NCBI GenBank assembly: GCA_021613535.1
Contig: CP075496.1
Coordinates: 6,014,001-6,078,000 of the forward strand
Reading direction: 5' to 3'
DNA length: 64,000 bases
From: Adineta vaga
Taxonomy: Eukaryota; Rotifera
This document shows, piece by piece, positions 48,201-61,151 of the stretch (the first letter of the stretch is position 1; each line of letters starts with the position of its first letter). The translations under genes were made by a program, and so were the position numbers. A model generated the notes under the pieces. It did no database searches, was not told the origin of the DNA, and saw only the letters and a list, made by a program, of their open reading frames with translations.

Positions 48201-49180
48201 TCAATTACATTTAAGCATGATATTATAATCGAAAAGTGCTCATATGATTTACAATCATGACTCGTATATGAAAATATATCTTTTGCACCATTCATCTAGT
48301 TGATGACAAGTATATAACTGAAAGAGATTACCAACAGTTATTCATTGAATATGAAAATTTAAAAAAAGATAGTAAATCATTATCATTTATTTGTAAACTA
48401 TAATGTATTTGAAAATATTTACTGTAATATTTTCAATACTTATATGGTTGTGTAGATAGGTCGATCATGGTTCTCTTTCGCTTAAAGTTAGAAAATAGTT
48501 GGATGAGATCACCATAATCTATTCATTAAACATATGGATTCAATGTAAATCATAGATTTCTCTTTTATGATCAGAAAGATGCAAATAATCGTACAAAATC
48601 ACCATGTACTGTACATTATCTATGTGAATTTCAATATACATCTCGAACTCTCTCGTCATGATTCATTACAAACACATAGCTGAAAAGATTTTAAACAAAA
48701 TTCTTTATCCACGTAGATGTCAAATGATCAAGTTATGCCTTTCTCTTTGTTCGGCTATCGTTTATAGTAGAAAAAACTTACCCACCATCACAGCAATCCT
48801 CTGATGAACCATCAGCTGTTTATTAATGACCTGATCACGATATCTGTCTATATATTTACTAAACTTACTAAAAAGCAAGTTTATAGTTGAGAAATCTCTA
48901 AATGGATCAGATGATGGTTCAAGCACAAGAAAGTTATATGTTCACTAACGACGGAAATTAACTGTTACGTTATAAGCTACCACCAATTATTCCGAACTAA
49001 GCATATAGATGAATACAATTGAAATACTATGTTCGTTACGCATGTGATTTTCATCATAAATCTCGAATAAATTGTTTTCATTTGAATCTAAATTAATAAA
49101 TGAACAAATTGACGATGATTGTTTCTAATACTGTGTGAATGAAATTATACTCTATGAATCCTATCTTTTCAACATATGAT
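45215..49180. repeat. Array of about 40 or more strongly diverged ~90-bp tandem repeats
   Basis: A weakly conserved unit recurs at a steady spacing. Anchor blocks of the form (C)ATATAnnTGAAAAG begin near 45223, 45314, 45407, 45493, 45585, 45680, 45770, 45859, 45949, 46042, 46132, 46222, 46313, 46402, 46496, 46584, 46676, 46765, 46948, 47038, 47128, 47222, 47402, 47587, 47676, 47769, 47861, 48131, 48222, 48309, 48403, 48490, 48580, 48673 and 48760. Most steps are 86-95 bases. Within the unit, about 25-35 bases on, comes TGTTCATT followed by ATCATGT; then TTTCAAAATA near +47 and CTTTCTCTTT near +65. Copies at 46132, 47587 and 48131 show this best. Beyond 48760 the spacing loosens (48878, 49001, 49094). 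Every frame is broken by stops, so it is not coding. Divergence between copies is high, suggesting an old array. Confidence 0.8.
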
Positions 49181-50754
49181 GAACATATTTCTGATGGAAA
49201 TCTCAATGAATTATTTATAAATAAAGTGATTTGGAATATACAACTGAATTATTAACTTTCTGGCTTTGAAAAAGAATATTTTCGAACAAAGACAGAGATA
49301 TTATACATGAATTCTATACATATGTTACCAATGCCTGTTATTTTTTCTAATTTAGTCTTATTACAAGATATATGACTAATCATCGAGCATATCGAAATGT
49401 AAATATAAATCAAATTTCAGATTGATTCATTGATTTCTTTTCTTCCTTTCATAGTACTGATCGACAACAATTGCTTAAAAGAATTCTCAATCAATTTCCA
49501 TCATCATTAGAGACTATACTTCATAAAAACAAAACGTTTTATTTTTCTTTGACTTCTATTTTATTTTAATAAACATATTCATGACACAATTATTTATCAC
49601 ATTTCAAAATAAAAGATTTCGCATAATTAGAATCGAATTGAATAACAGCAACGAGTAAATATCATTTGTGTTTATATTTGTTTTATCACGCGTATCAATA
49701 TTATACGATCAATAGGTGCATCATTAGACAAAACTAATCCTGTTATCACGTCATTATTATTACCTTTTGTTTTCGTCTAGATGGATCGTTACATACATCT
49801 ATATTGTTCTTTCTACGACTACTAAAATACTAAAATAGAATTCAGAAAATAAAAATCTACAAGAGATATTTCGAATATGATGACAGACATGTCACAATAT
49901 AAATCCTTTGAAACTACTCATCTATATCAGATTGTTATAAAGATATGTGTTGTACATTTGGCTAATAGCCCATTCATTCGTTCTTTCGATCGATTATCGT
50001 CAACAATAGTTCATCCGTATACACACATGTAGAATAATACGTTGATCAATGTGAGCCAGATCTTTTCTTTGTTATTGGTTTATAGATTCAAAATGATCGA
50101 ATAAAGCGTGAAGGTATTTTGTGTATTTCTCTTATAATCTTTCATGAAACTATCACGAAATGAGATCGCAGTTGTTATGATTATTTGAATGATTCAAGAA
50201 TACGATGTTTCATAGTTTCATTCTTCAGAATCTTATTCAATTTTTAAATAAATAAATAATCTATGTATTATTGTGCATAGATTATCTTGATGCTTTCTTT
50301 TTTCATGGGTGACCTTCAATCTTCGTAATTGAAAAAAACCCACAAATGACAAGAAAAATACATATTCAGCCATATGAAGATCTGACTTTTGTTCTTTAGT
50401 AACTAATCACTTTTCTTATACAAAAACAATAATTACTCGATTCGATCATTGTATGAAGACGTTCATTTTTCCTAATTGTGCGTCATATCAATGTGATCGA
50501 CGAGCAACTCAATATTAATGTCTATACACCTCCAGATCAACATGAAACTATAATTTTATTGATAGTCATTAGTTTTTTTTCGAGATTATCATTTTTTATT
50601 AGGTTTCTTTCAACTATTTCAAATAGATGTCGCTGGATATATTACGCATATCGCTATTCCTCTACGCGGATGTCCACTGATAATAAAGAGAAAGAAAGAA
50701 AGAAAGGGAGAAAGAAAAAAAGAGTTTGTATTCAATTGCTTTTTTACATTGTCA
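49181..50754. other. Intergenic region before the LAP gene
   Basis: AT-rich. A plausible 56-nt intron with good splice sites lies near 49400-49455 between two short exon-like blocks, but no open frame runs through both. An A/G-rich stretch (AAAG)n occurs near 50680-50720. The ORF 50478-50828 overlaps the LAP gene's first exon in another frame and has no domain. Confidence 0.35.
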
Positions 50755-53510
50755 ATGCCGCTTACATTTCCATCATCAGTTGCCAAGAAAGTTCGGTAAA
50801 TTTTAATGAATATTTCTTCCTTTCCTGATTATATTACTATTTTTTCTTTAGTTTGGCTCTTTTACATAAATGTAATAGTAGTCGTAAACGACGTGATGAT
50901 ATAACTACAGTTGATTATAGTCATGGAAATTTATCATCTGTACCAGAAGATATACTTCAATATGAAAATACATTAGAAGAACTTAATCTTGGTGCAAATT
51001 GTCTCCAAGAATTACCAAAAGTAAATAAATGAAATCAATAAATATTTCAATTATTGATCATTGTTTTTCTTCTAGTGGCTTTTTCAATGTCATGCTTTAC
51101 GTCAGTTGATTTTATCAGATAATGAATTAGATTGTTTACCACCATCCATTTCAAGCTTGACAAGTTTAGAACGTTTAGATTTAAGTCGAAATGGTATGAA
51201 AATGTTTATAGAATATCAATAGAAAAGAATTCAATCTATTTTCTTATCTAGATTTAGTAGCACTACCAGATAATATTCGTTATTGTAAACAATTAACATC
51301 CGTTGATTGTAGTTCGAATAGATTGGAAAGGTATGATGAAAATTTTCGTTGATATATAAATAAAATCAAATGATTTAGACTATGTGAAGGATTAACAATG
51401 TTAGTTAATTTACATGAATTGTATCTTAATGACACTTTATTGGAATTTTTACCTGGCAATTTTGGACGGTAAGTAGAAAATACTGTCGAACGGATTTCTA
51501 AACTTATTGATTTTATTTTTAGTTTAACAGAATTAAAAATCTTAGAAATGCGTGCAACACGAATGCGTCTATTACCTGTAACATTACCAAAACTAACTAA
51601 ACTTGAACGACTTGATTTAGGTGCTAATTCTTTCATTGAATTCGTACGTAGTAAAGAAAATGAATTAATTCTGTTATCAATATTTTCTATGAACTATTTC
51701 TTTCAGCCTAATGTATTAACAAATCTTCCATCTTTGCAAGAATTATGGCTTGATTCTAATAAATTGATTTCAATAGATAATGTAAGTGATCATCTGATTG
51801 TATTCAATTTGAGATATAAATTTATCGTTATTATTTTCAGACTAAGAAAGATTAAAGAAGGTATTTCGCTTTTCTCAACCCTTTGTCTATCTTCTTCATG
51901 CTTTAAATATATTTGAATTATGTGGAATAGAATCTAACAATTTATCTTTTTTTTAGTCAATTGATCAATTAAAAAATCTGACATTTCTCGATCTTTCACA
52001 AAATCAATTAACTGAATTACCAAGTTCAATCGGTCATTGTAAATTAACTGATTTACATGTATCCGATAATTTTCTTACGACATTTCCAGAAACTATTGGT
52101 AAAACAAACGATTTCTTCTAATCAATTCCATTTCTCTCTCTCTCTCATTTTATCTTCTGTTTCTAGCTAACATAACAACACTGCAGATTTTAACAGCTAA
52201 TAACAATCAAATTGATCGTTTACCCAATAATATTGGGAAGTAAGTTAAATAAAAACGAATTCTTTTTATAAAATATAAAACACGACATTTTCTCATTTAG
52301 TATGTCATCATTAGTGGAATTACATTTATCATTTAATAATCTTACATTAATACCACCAAGTATCGGTTTATTACATCGTCTTCAATTTCTTGCTTTAGAT
52401 CATAATCAAATTCAATCGATACCTGCTAGTGTAAGAAAAAGAATTTTCTTTTTTCTCGTCTATGAAGAGAACAAGAATTTTATTGAAATAGATTGGAAGT
52501 TGTTCAAGTTTAAGTGTATTTTCATTACGTTCAAATTGTTTGACACAATTACCCGATGAAATTGGTCGATTATCGTCATTGAGAGTACTGAATGTTAGCG
52601 GTAAGAATTCCTAAATGAAAATCAACAATTCAAGAAATATTTTACTTTCTTTTTTTTTTCATAGGAAATTTTCTTCAATATTTACCTTTTACATTATTGA
52701 AACTGAAAAATTTACAAGCTTTATGGATGAATGAAAATCAGGTAAATTCGACGTTTGAATTATGTTATAATGTTCAATTTTTGTTTTAGGCAAAACCTTT
52801 AATTGCTTTCGAACAAGAACGTCATCCATCAACGGGACAGCGTGTTCTTACCTGTATACTTTTACCACAAACAGATCCTTCAATGAATCGATATATATCA
52901 AGTAAAGTTTTTCTTCCATAAGAAATTCTCATTTCTATCATTATATTGTTTTTTCTAGAAAATCGTTTTACTACCGAACAAATCATCGATTATTCAGATC
53001 GTTTAACAACTCTTCGTTTCGCTAATGATACTATTGATGAACCAGTAAGAAAATCGTTCATAATTCATCAGTTTGATTGATTGAATTTTCTCTAGCATAA
53101 TCTTGTTCGAAATCCAACGCCATATCCTAAAGAAATGCGAGCATTTGCTAATATTCTTCGAAATTATAATCATAATAAACAACGTCCAGTACCTCAATCA
53201 CCTAAAGTAAAAGAAACAAAATTCTCATTCAACATGTCATTATTCTGAATCTTTTTAGAAATATTCATCTTCATCGAATTTATTAATGGTTTGTGATGAT
53301 ATTCCTACAGATGAAACATGGGGTGAACATATAAATTCCGCATCAATTGGCTCAATGAATGCCGATCCTTTATGTTGTCCATTAGCACAAAGTCATGATG
53401 AATTACTATGTAGCACTAGTCCATTAGGTGAGATCGGACGAAATCGTCCGGATCTTTTACCTGGACAAATCAATGATATTGATGAAAATAAAAGTAATCA
53501 TTCATTCTAG
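50755..53510 (+). CDS. LAP-family leucine-rich repeat protein (ERBIN/LRRC7/LANO-like) without PDZ
   Basis: Sixteen exons: 50755..50795, 50852..51020, 51076..51193, 51252..51330, 51379..51468, 51523..51643, 51707..51781, 51957..52098, 52167..52239, 52301..52430, 52492..52600, 52665..52741, 52790..52901, 52959..53044, 53096..53206 and 53259..53510 give about 594 residues. The start [21 protein letters not shown] is chosen because it joins in frame to the LAP leader [12 protein letters not shown]. About 16 LRRs follow: [45 protein letters not shown], then others to [21 protein letters not shown]. The LAP-specific segment ends NENQAKPLIAF and [20 protein letters not shown] corresponds to the ERBIN phrase RYPTPYPDE. 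There is no PDZ domain before the stop, and the next gene starts 300 bases later. LAP proteins organise basolateral polarity and junctions. Confidence 0.88.
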
Positions 53511-53808
53511 TTGTTTTTGTAAATAAGAACAGTGTTCTTATGGATGTAAGTCGAAAAATATATATTTCTTTTTTCTTTTTTCATTGAAACTCAAAGTGTT
53601 GTGAATGTGTGCAATCATAAAAAAAGACAATTGTAATCTTCTTCCTATTGTTTATTTGTTTGTTTGTTGATGAATTCATTCTGAAGAGAAGAAAAATACT
53701 GAAAAAATTATTTATATGAAATAGTTGTAGAGATAAATTTGTTGTTTAATATTCTAGATTAAAAAAAAAAAGAAAAGGAAACTTTACTCGTTTTGTTAAG
53801 AATCAATA

Positions 53809-54586
53809 ATGAATTCATCAAAAGCTGAAGCTGAAAATATTGAACCATCTGCTGGAAAAGAAATGCTCGAGAAATATTGGGCAGAAATAAAAAATGAAAT
53901 TGATGATATTAATATTGTAAGTAGGAATATTTTCAAATATGAATTGTATGAATGCGTTTGATTCTAGGTGGAATTTCGAACAACCGATCTTCCATTAGCT
54001 CGTATAAAGAAGATTATGAAATTGGATGATGATGTAAAAATGATTAGTGCAGAAGTTCCGATCCTTTTTGCTAAAGCAGCAGAATTATTTATTCAAGAAT
54101 TAACGATTCATTCCTGGTTACAAACAGAAGAAAGTCGTCGTCGTACATTACAAGTTCGTTTTGAAGAGATAGAATTAAGAGAGAGAAAAATAAACACCTT
54201 GTTTTATTTTAGAGAAATGATGTCGCTGCAGCTATTTCGAAGAATGAACTTTTTGATTTTCTTATTGATATTGTTCCACGAGAAGAAGCAACAAAAACAC
54301 ATAAGAAAAAAGATGCCGTTAGCGAAGTACAATATATTGTTACTTTACCAACATCAGGTGGTATGGGTAATACAATTCAATTACCAAGTATGTTATTATT
54401 TACATTTGTTTTTGAAAATAAACATAAGATTATCTGAGTTTTAGATGGTCAAATCATTCAGTTACCTCAAAATCTATCATCAAATATTGTTACTATGGCA
54501 GTAAGTTGATTGTATACTTTGTCTTAAATAATTCTTCTCTTTAGAGTCCACAAGGTACCCAACAACAATATACCATTGGACCTTAA
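53809..54586 (+). CDS. NFYC: NF-Y subunit C, copy 1 (CCAAT-binding factor, histone fold)
   Basis: Five exons (53809..53916, 53968..54153, 54213..54387, 54445..54500, 54545..54586) give 188 residues. The N-terminal helix [20 protein letters not shown] leads to the histone fold: [20 protein letters not shown], then [38 protein letters not shown] and [12 protein letters not shown]. These are the invariant NF-YC residues contacting NF-YB and NF-YA. A short Gln-containing tail ([22 protein letters not shown]) follows. NF-YC heterodimerises with NF-YB, recruits NF-YA and binds CCAAT boxes. A second NF-YC gene starts 247 bases after the stop, same strand and with matching early intron positions. Confidence 0.94.
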
Positions 54587-54832
54587 ATGAAATCGTCTAT
54601 TTCTTTTTCATTGATTTGTGCAATGTTCAGATATCTTACACTTCTTTCGTAGATATGTTTGTTTGTAAACCAAGAAAAAATCAACACTTCTTTCTCTCTC
54701 TATTTTTTCTTCGTCCTCTTTTTGTTGTTGCTGTTGTTGTTGTTGTATATATGTACATGTTTTTCGATGAATATCTTTCTTGGTGTTCTTCATCAGTCAT
54801 CTAACTCTGAATGTATTCTAGATAATAGAAAT
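54587..54832. other. Spacer between tandem NF-YC genes
   Basis: About 250 bases. A CTT/GTTGTTGTTG run lies at about 54690-54745 and the sequence is otherwise AT-rich. It holds the 3' UTR of copy 1 and any promoter of copy 2. The overlapping ORFs here come from low-complexity sequence. Confidence 0.4.
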
Positions 54833-56099
54833 ATGACACAATCAACAACAAATGAAAAAAATGAATCTTTACAACCAACAGAAGGTGCGGAAATGCTTGA
54901 ACGATTTTGGTCTGAAATACGTTCTGAAGTTGATTCAATAAATATCGTCTGTTGAATTCTTTGAAAATTATCAATGTAAGTGAATTAACTTTTTTTCTAT
55001 TTAGATGGATTTTCATGCTAGTGAATTGCCATTAGCACGTATTAAAAAAATCATGAAACTAGATGATGATGTCAAAATGATTAGTGCTGAAGTGCCCGTA
55101 CTATTTGCAAAAGCTGCCGAAATGTTCATTCATGAACTAACATTACGTTCATGGCTTCATACCGAAGAAAGTAAACGACGAACATTACAGGTCTGATAGA
55201 TTATTTTCATCTAATCGATGATTGTTAGTTTTCGATTTTTATAGAGAAATGATGTAGCTATGGCAATAACAAAATATGAACAGTTTGATTTTTTAATTGA
55301 TATTGTACCTCGTGAAGAATCAAAACCACATAAGAAACATGTATATTTAACAAATAATTTATGAAAAGAATGTTGTTTTTTTTTGTATTCTTACTTTAGG
55401 ATAATAATATGGGTGAAGTTCAATATATTGTCACACTTCCACAAGCGAGCCAGCCAAGTGCTATTCAATTACCAAGTAATGAATTAATGGATGAATATAT
55501 GTCTATCTCATTTCTTTTGTTTCTAAAATTAGATGGACAAATTATTCAATTATCTCCATCAATACAATCGCCATTTGTCACTCTCGGTGTAAATATAGTT
55601 GTCCACAAAGGAATTCTCATTTGTAATTTTCTTTTTCATCTTTTCTCAGAATTCCGGTCAACAGTATGCAATTTTATCGCAACCTAATCAAATTCAATCA
55701 CCAGCTCAATATATTCAAATTGCTGCACCACAAGTAGCTGAAGTATGAAAGTATTCTTCTTGGTTTCTTCAATTTCTTTCAAACATTTTAGCAACAACAA
55801 ACAAATGCATCTGCTAAAAATATCCATGTATCGGGAACATCCAATACAATTCAATCACAACCACGGCCTGCTACTTCCGCTCATGTAAGTTTTTCTATGA
55901 AACTTTTCTGAAATAATAACAATCTGTCGTTCTCCTACAGATTACAATAACAGCAGCACAATTACAACAAATTTTGAGTGCTTCACAAAAAAATAATTCA
56001 AGTAATTCAACAACAACAAAAACAGTATCACAAATTGATAGTACAAATCAATTAACCGATGAAACAAACAATGTCGATATTAAACAACAACCTGTCTAA
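54833..56099 (+). CDS. NFYC: NF-Y subunit C, copy 2 (tandem paralogue with longer Gln-rich tail)
   Basis: Eight exons (54833..54946, 55005..55190, 55245..55340, 55400..55475, 55533..55588, 55650..55742, 55792..55884, 55941..56099) give about 290 residues. The N-terminal helix [20 protein letters not shown] and histone fold ([68 protein letters not shown]) parallel copy 1. The tail is longer and Gln/Ser/Thr-rich ([47 protein letters not shown]), the usual NF-YC transactivation type. The donors after exons 1 and 2 read GTCTG rather than GTAAG-like. If the first is not used, translation could begin at the Met at 55005, trimming 38 residues while leaving the histone fold. The gene looks functional. 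Confidence 0.9.
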
Positions 56100-56451
56100 A
56101 AAAATTAATCCAATAATTGAACAGAAAAACACAGACATACATTTTTCAGTTTTTTTTTTCGTTTTTTTTCTTCTTCTTTCACGTGCCATTGTTGTCTCGA
56201 AGAACGTGTATCTTTGATTGGCGTTGGATAAAATGCTGTGAATTTTTTTTTTCGTTTTGCTTCCTAGTACTTATAATAACAAAATGTTGCATTTCGACAA
56301 CATTTTCTTATGTAGATTTTGTAAAATGATTGTTTTCAAGTTAACTTACTGAGAAAGAAAAACAACAACATACATAGATTTTAAGTAGATGAACTTCTGC
56401 TTTCTCTTTTTCTTTTTGTTTCAAGATAAATCAGCAAGGAAAAAGACAGAA

Positions 56452-57532
<1,081 letters not shown>

Positions 57533-59745
57533 ATTTAACAAATTTAGTTTTTTTGTTTGAAAAAGAAAACAAGAGTTTATTTATCTTTATAAACTTCAAT
57601 TGATTGAGTTTTTCTATATGAATATCTGTGATTAAAAAAGCAATTCATTGAAAACTGACAAAAGCAGTTTAAGTCTCAAATGGCTAAGTTCTTTTAACGT
57701 AATAATTAATCGAATTATCCGTACTAGAAGAAAATTTCGATGAATAATATTAATTATTCATTTCAGTGGGAGGTTAATGTCTTTAGAGAATGTTAAAAGA
57801 TATCTTTCAACAAAGACACTAATATCATTAGATAACGATCGTTTTCTTTCGTAAATGAATTGATGTCAATATAGACATATAATTTATTCGATGACATTTA
57901 TCTCCTCAATATATATTATTAGTATTAGAAGTCGAAAAAGAGTTCATTGTACTTAAACAGATCAGTTCTTGTTTCTTTCTGATTAATTACTTTGAATAAT
58001 GAACGTAAAGAACATTTGATAGAAGAAAGGTTTAGTTAGTTGAAAGATTTGCTTTTATTTAGACATAAAAACATCTCATTATTTCTATAATTACCGATCA
58101 GAATTCTATCCAACTGAGATTACAGGAAATGTCTTTTGTACTTCTAATATCACACTATAGAATAATCAATTCAAAAAGAAACATATTTATGTTTTTTGGA
58201 CAAGATAAATTTATCAATACAACACAGTCGGATGCATCATAGATGACATAAATCTCTTCTCACAAAGAATTTCGTTGTTTATTTACTCTATTGAAATCTA
58301 ACAATAATTAATAATTTTTTTTTCTCTAATTATTTATAGAAGTTGAATGTCAGTCAAACTTTGAAAAGAGTCTAGTAGATCAATGAAATAAAAATAGATA
58401 AGCATCTTATGATCTTCAATGAAGAAAGTTATTCTGACATTTATTTTTCATTCCAAATTAGAACGAGTATTATTTAGAATTATTTTGCATGAATAGAGCT
58501 AACAGGGTCAAATCTATATGACCCAAATTTAAATCGACGAGTTCTTACAAACATATTTTGAGTGAAGTTTTTTCTTCTAAACATTAAAAATAACAAAACT
58601 TTTGTACTGCATGTGATAATCTATTCAGTAATCATGATAAAACTAATTCAAAAGGTTGGATTTAGAAAAGCGATATTTTAGTAGACAGGTTTCTTTGAAA
58701 ATATCTTTTATTGACGATATTTGCGTTTCATTTATCATATTATTGTAACTAATTAATTAATGTAATATGAGATGATATAAAAATAGTTACTTATGTTAGT
58801 CCACGCAGTAAACTACTTCTTTCTTATTTGTCATCACACAGTTTAGCAGCATGTGATCTTTGTCTAATTGTAAAGATACTATAGTTTCGAACGGAAATCA
58901 TTACATATTCAATTTTATGCCGCAACTTGTGATGTATTATTTTTACTTTTTATTATGCACGATTTGAGTTATTCATGTCTACTTTTTCGTCTTTACATGA
59001 TTCAATACGATCGATATTGAAATATGATCTGCTGATAATTTGAATCAAAACTACGTCAGACCATTATTAGTCTGCGATTCTTTTAATGATGATTGCCTTG
59101 GGCTAGAAAGATAAGTAAAATACCGTGTTACACTATAATACAGCTCGGTTCTTCAATAGATGATTGTGTCACATGCTCATATAATAATAACTAGGCATCG
59201 AGTACAATTGTATCTATATAATGTTTTCAACTAGAAAGAATTCCATGCGATTCTCATATAAAACTTATTAATGAGGCTATAAGACAATTCTTTAGAACTT
59301 TCGATAAGCACATCTAACAATCTTCGTATCGAATAATTATTAAAAATTTAACTGAATTCTACTGCTGATCAATGAGTCGATATGATATTTATAGATCAAA
59401 ACATTAACTGTCAGTTTCGTATTTAATATCCAGCTGTTCTTTTTCATCAAAAAACAGCAAACAATATTAATTTAGTTACAGCAAGATATACGATTGTTTT
59501 CTGTTGACATTAGAATGTCTACTTATTGAATCGATAAACTTCATCTCTTTGTCAATCAATCATTGTCATTATCTAATGAGAATTGCTGTTTGTTTTTCTT
59601 CGAAAGGTCATAGTAAATAATAAACAACAAGACTAAGCAATCGAACAAGAATTTTATATATAACAACAAATAATTACATATACATTCATTTGTTAAACGA
59701 ATACATTCGGTATATTTGTCATACAAAAAAGAAAGAAAGAAGATC
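57533..59745. other. 2.2-kb gene-free region
   Basis: Very AT-rich sequence between convergent FDX2 (+) and GPCR (-) genes. No ORF with family character, RNA gene or clear periodic repeat was recognised. Part is 3' UTR. Confidence 0.4.
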
Positions 59746-61151
59746 TCACATTGATGAAGCAGTAGGACGTCTAGATAATGGTGTATTTGAATACCGTGCT
59801 TGATTATATCTTGATCCATGAATATAAGAAGACATATAATAACTTGAACGACGATTTTTTCCATTTCTTACACTAGATTTTGAACGTAATGATGAATGTT
59901 TAAATGCTCGTACTAATTCATTTCTTATATGTTTTCCACTAATAATATATAAATAGAAATTGATTCCATAATTAAAATTAGTTAATAAATCAAATATATC
60001 ATGACTAATATGAAGATAATATTGCCATCTAACATTACAGACATTAAAAACGGAAATATACATAAATTTAACGATGTCTAAACTGGAACCAGGTACATGT
60101 AGTAAAAGATAAACAGATGTTACAATCACTAACATCCGAGAAATTTTATAAACTAATTTCATTTTACGTTGAGCATTACATGAAGTACTTTTATGATCAA
60201 GTAACGAACCTTCATTGAAAAGTTTATTCATGATTAAAATATTCACAGTAATAATTATTGTTAATGGAAGTAATGTCATGAGAAAAAGTCTCCAAACATA
60301 TACAGTTAAAATTAAGTCAAGTTTTAAATATCTATGATTACGAAGAGTTTTACAACGGCAAACTGCCGTTGATGGTGAACAATCGAGACCTTTGATTATA
60401 AAATGATAAGATTGAATACTCATAGTAAATATAAGTATAATGAAAATAATTCGACGTGCATTAACAACTGTACAGATATTTTTTGACCATAAAGGAAATT
60501 TAATCGCAACAAGTCGTTCAACAGCTAAAGCAACGACTATCCTAAGAAAGAATAAGATGACATTGGTTTTCTTTTCAAAAAGATAAATTTCAAATTTTTT
60601 TACCAAGAACTCATTGAATAAAATATATATCGTATATAATTATATATTTTACATGAAATATCACTATGTCGAATAAGAGTGCGTTTATATTCCACTTGAT
60701 GTAATTCATCAAGTGCTGAAAGAACTACAAAACAACACAAAAGTTATAATAGAATCATCAAAAGAAGAATAACATTTTTCATTTACCTTCAGCAAATATA
60801 GCTCCAGTATCGACAATCGCTAAAGCTATCAGATATTGAGTATATGAATTTCGTCTTAAACCTAAAATATCAATTTCACTTTTGTTTTCTTCATCGTCAA
60901 AGAATCAAACTTACGTCGACGACATAAGACTAATAAACATAATATATTTCCACAAAAACCAATTACAAAGACAACTAACGTTCCTGAAAAATGACAAATG
61001 AAATTATGATTTCTTTCAATCATAAGAAAAAAATGTTCGAAGACTAACCAAGATTATTTAACCACCATGCCCAGCTTTTATCTTCCGATTGAATTTTTTT
61101 CGCATAATAGACATCTGCACCAGAAAAATTCACTCCTATGCAATTAGACAT
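59746..61151 (-). CDS. Class A (rhodopsin-like) GPCR, probable peptide-receptor type
   Basis: Five exons (61049..61151, 60915..60983, 60787..60861, 60604..60724, 59746..60541) give 387 residues. The N-terminus MSNCIGVNFSGADVYY has an NFS glycosylation site. TM1 is LVVFVIGFCGNILCLLVL with the conserved GN. TM2 is TQYLIALAIVDTGAIFAEV. TM3 ends IVVALAVERLVAIKFP, so the usual DRY is ER preceded by Val. Extracellular loop 2 carries Cys (SPSTAVCRC). TM5 is LFLMTLLPLTIIITVNILIM and TM6 KISRMLVIVTSVYLLLHVP. TM7 reads LTNFNYGINFYLYIISGKHIRNEL, with NPxxY changed to NYGIN-FYLY. The tail is Ser/Arg/Tyr-rich. The overall look is that of invertebrate neuropeptide (FMRFamide-receptor-like) GPCRs; the ligand is unknown. 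An upstream 5' exon is possible. Confidence 0.83.

Noticed and set aside
45223-48760. Idea that the ~90-bp units encode a 30-residue protein repeat
   Set aside because: Unit spacing varies by non-multiples of three, and TGA/TAA stops occur in most units in every frame.
45223-48760. Idea that the units are tandem mini-exons separated by short introns (the CATGT block as donor, CTTTCTCTTT as polypyrimidine tract)
   Set aside because: The GT at the CATGT block is missing in several copies and no consistent AG acceptor is present.
45215-49180. CRISPR-like array
   Set aside because: Eukaryotic context, no exact direct repeats, and similarity spreads through the whole unit instead of repeat/spacer alternation.
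49354-49569. Two exon-like blocks with a plausible 56-nt intron (GTAAAT...TTTCATAG) ending TDRQQLLKRILNQF...
   Set aside because: No reading frame passes through both blocks without a stop and no upstream exon could be linked. Recorded only as a possible unannotated last exon.
57533-59745. Search for tRNA, snRNA or a transposon in the gene-free stretch
   Set aside because: No tRNA A/B-box pair, terminal inverted repeat or transposase/reverse-transcriptase motif was recognised by eye.
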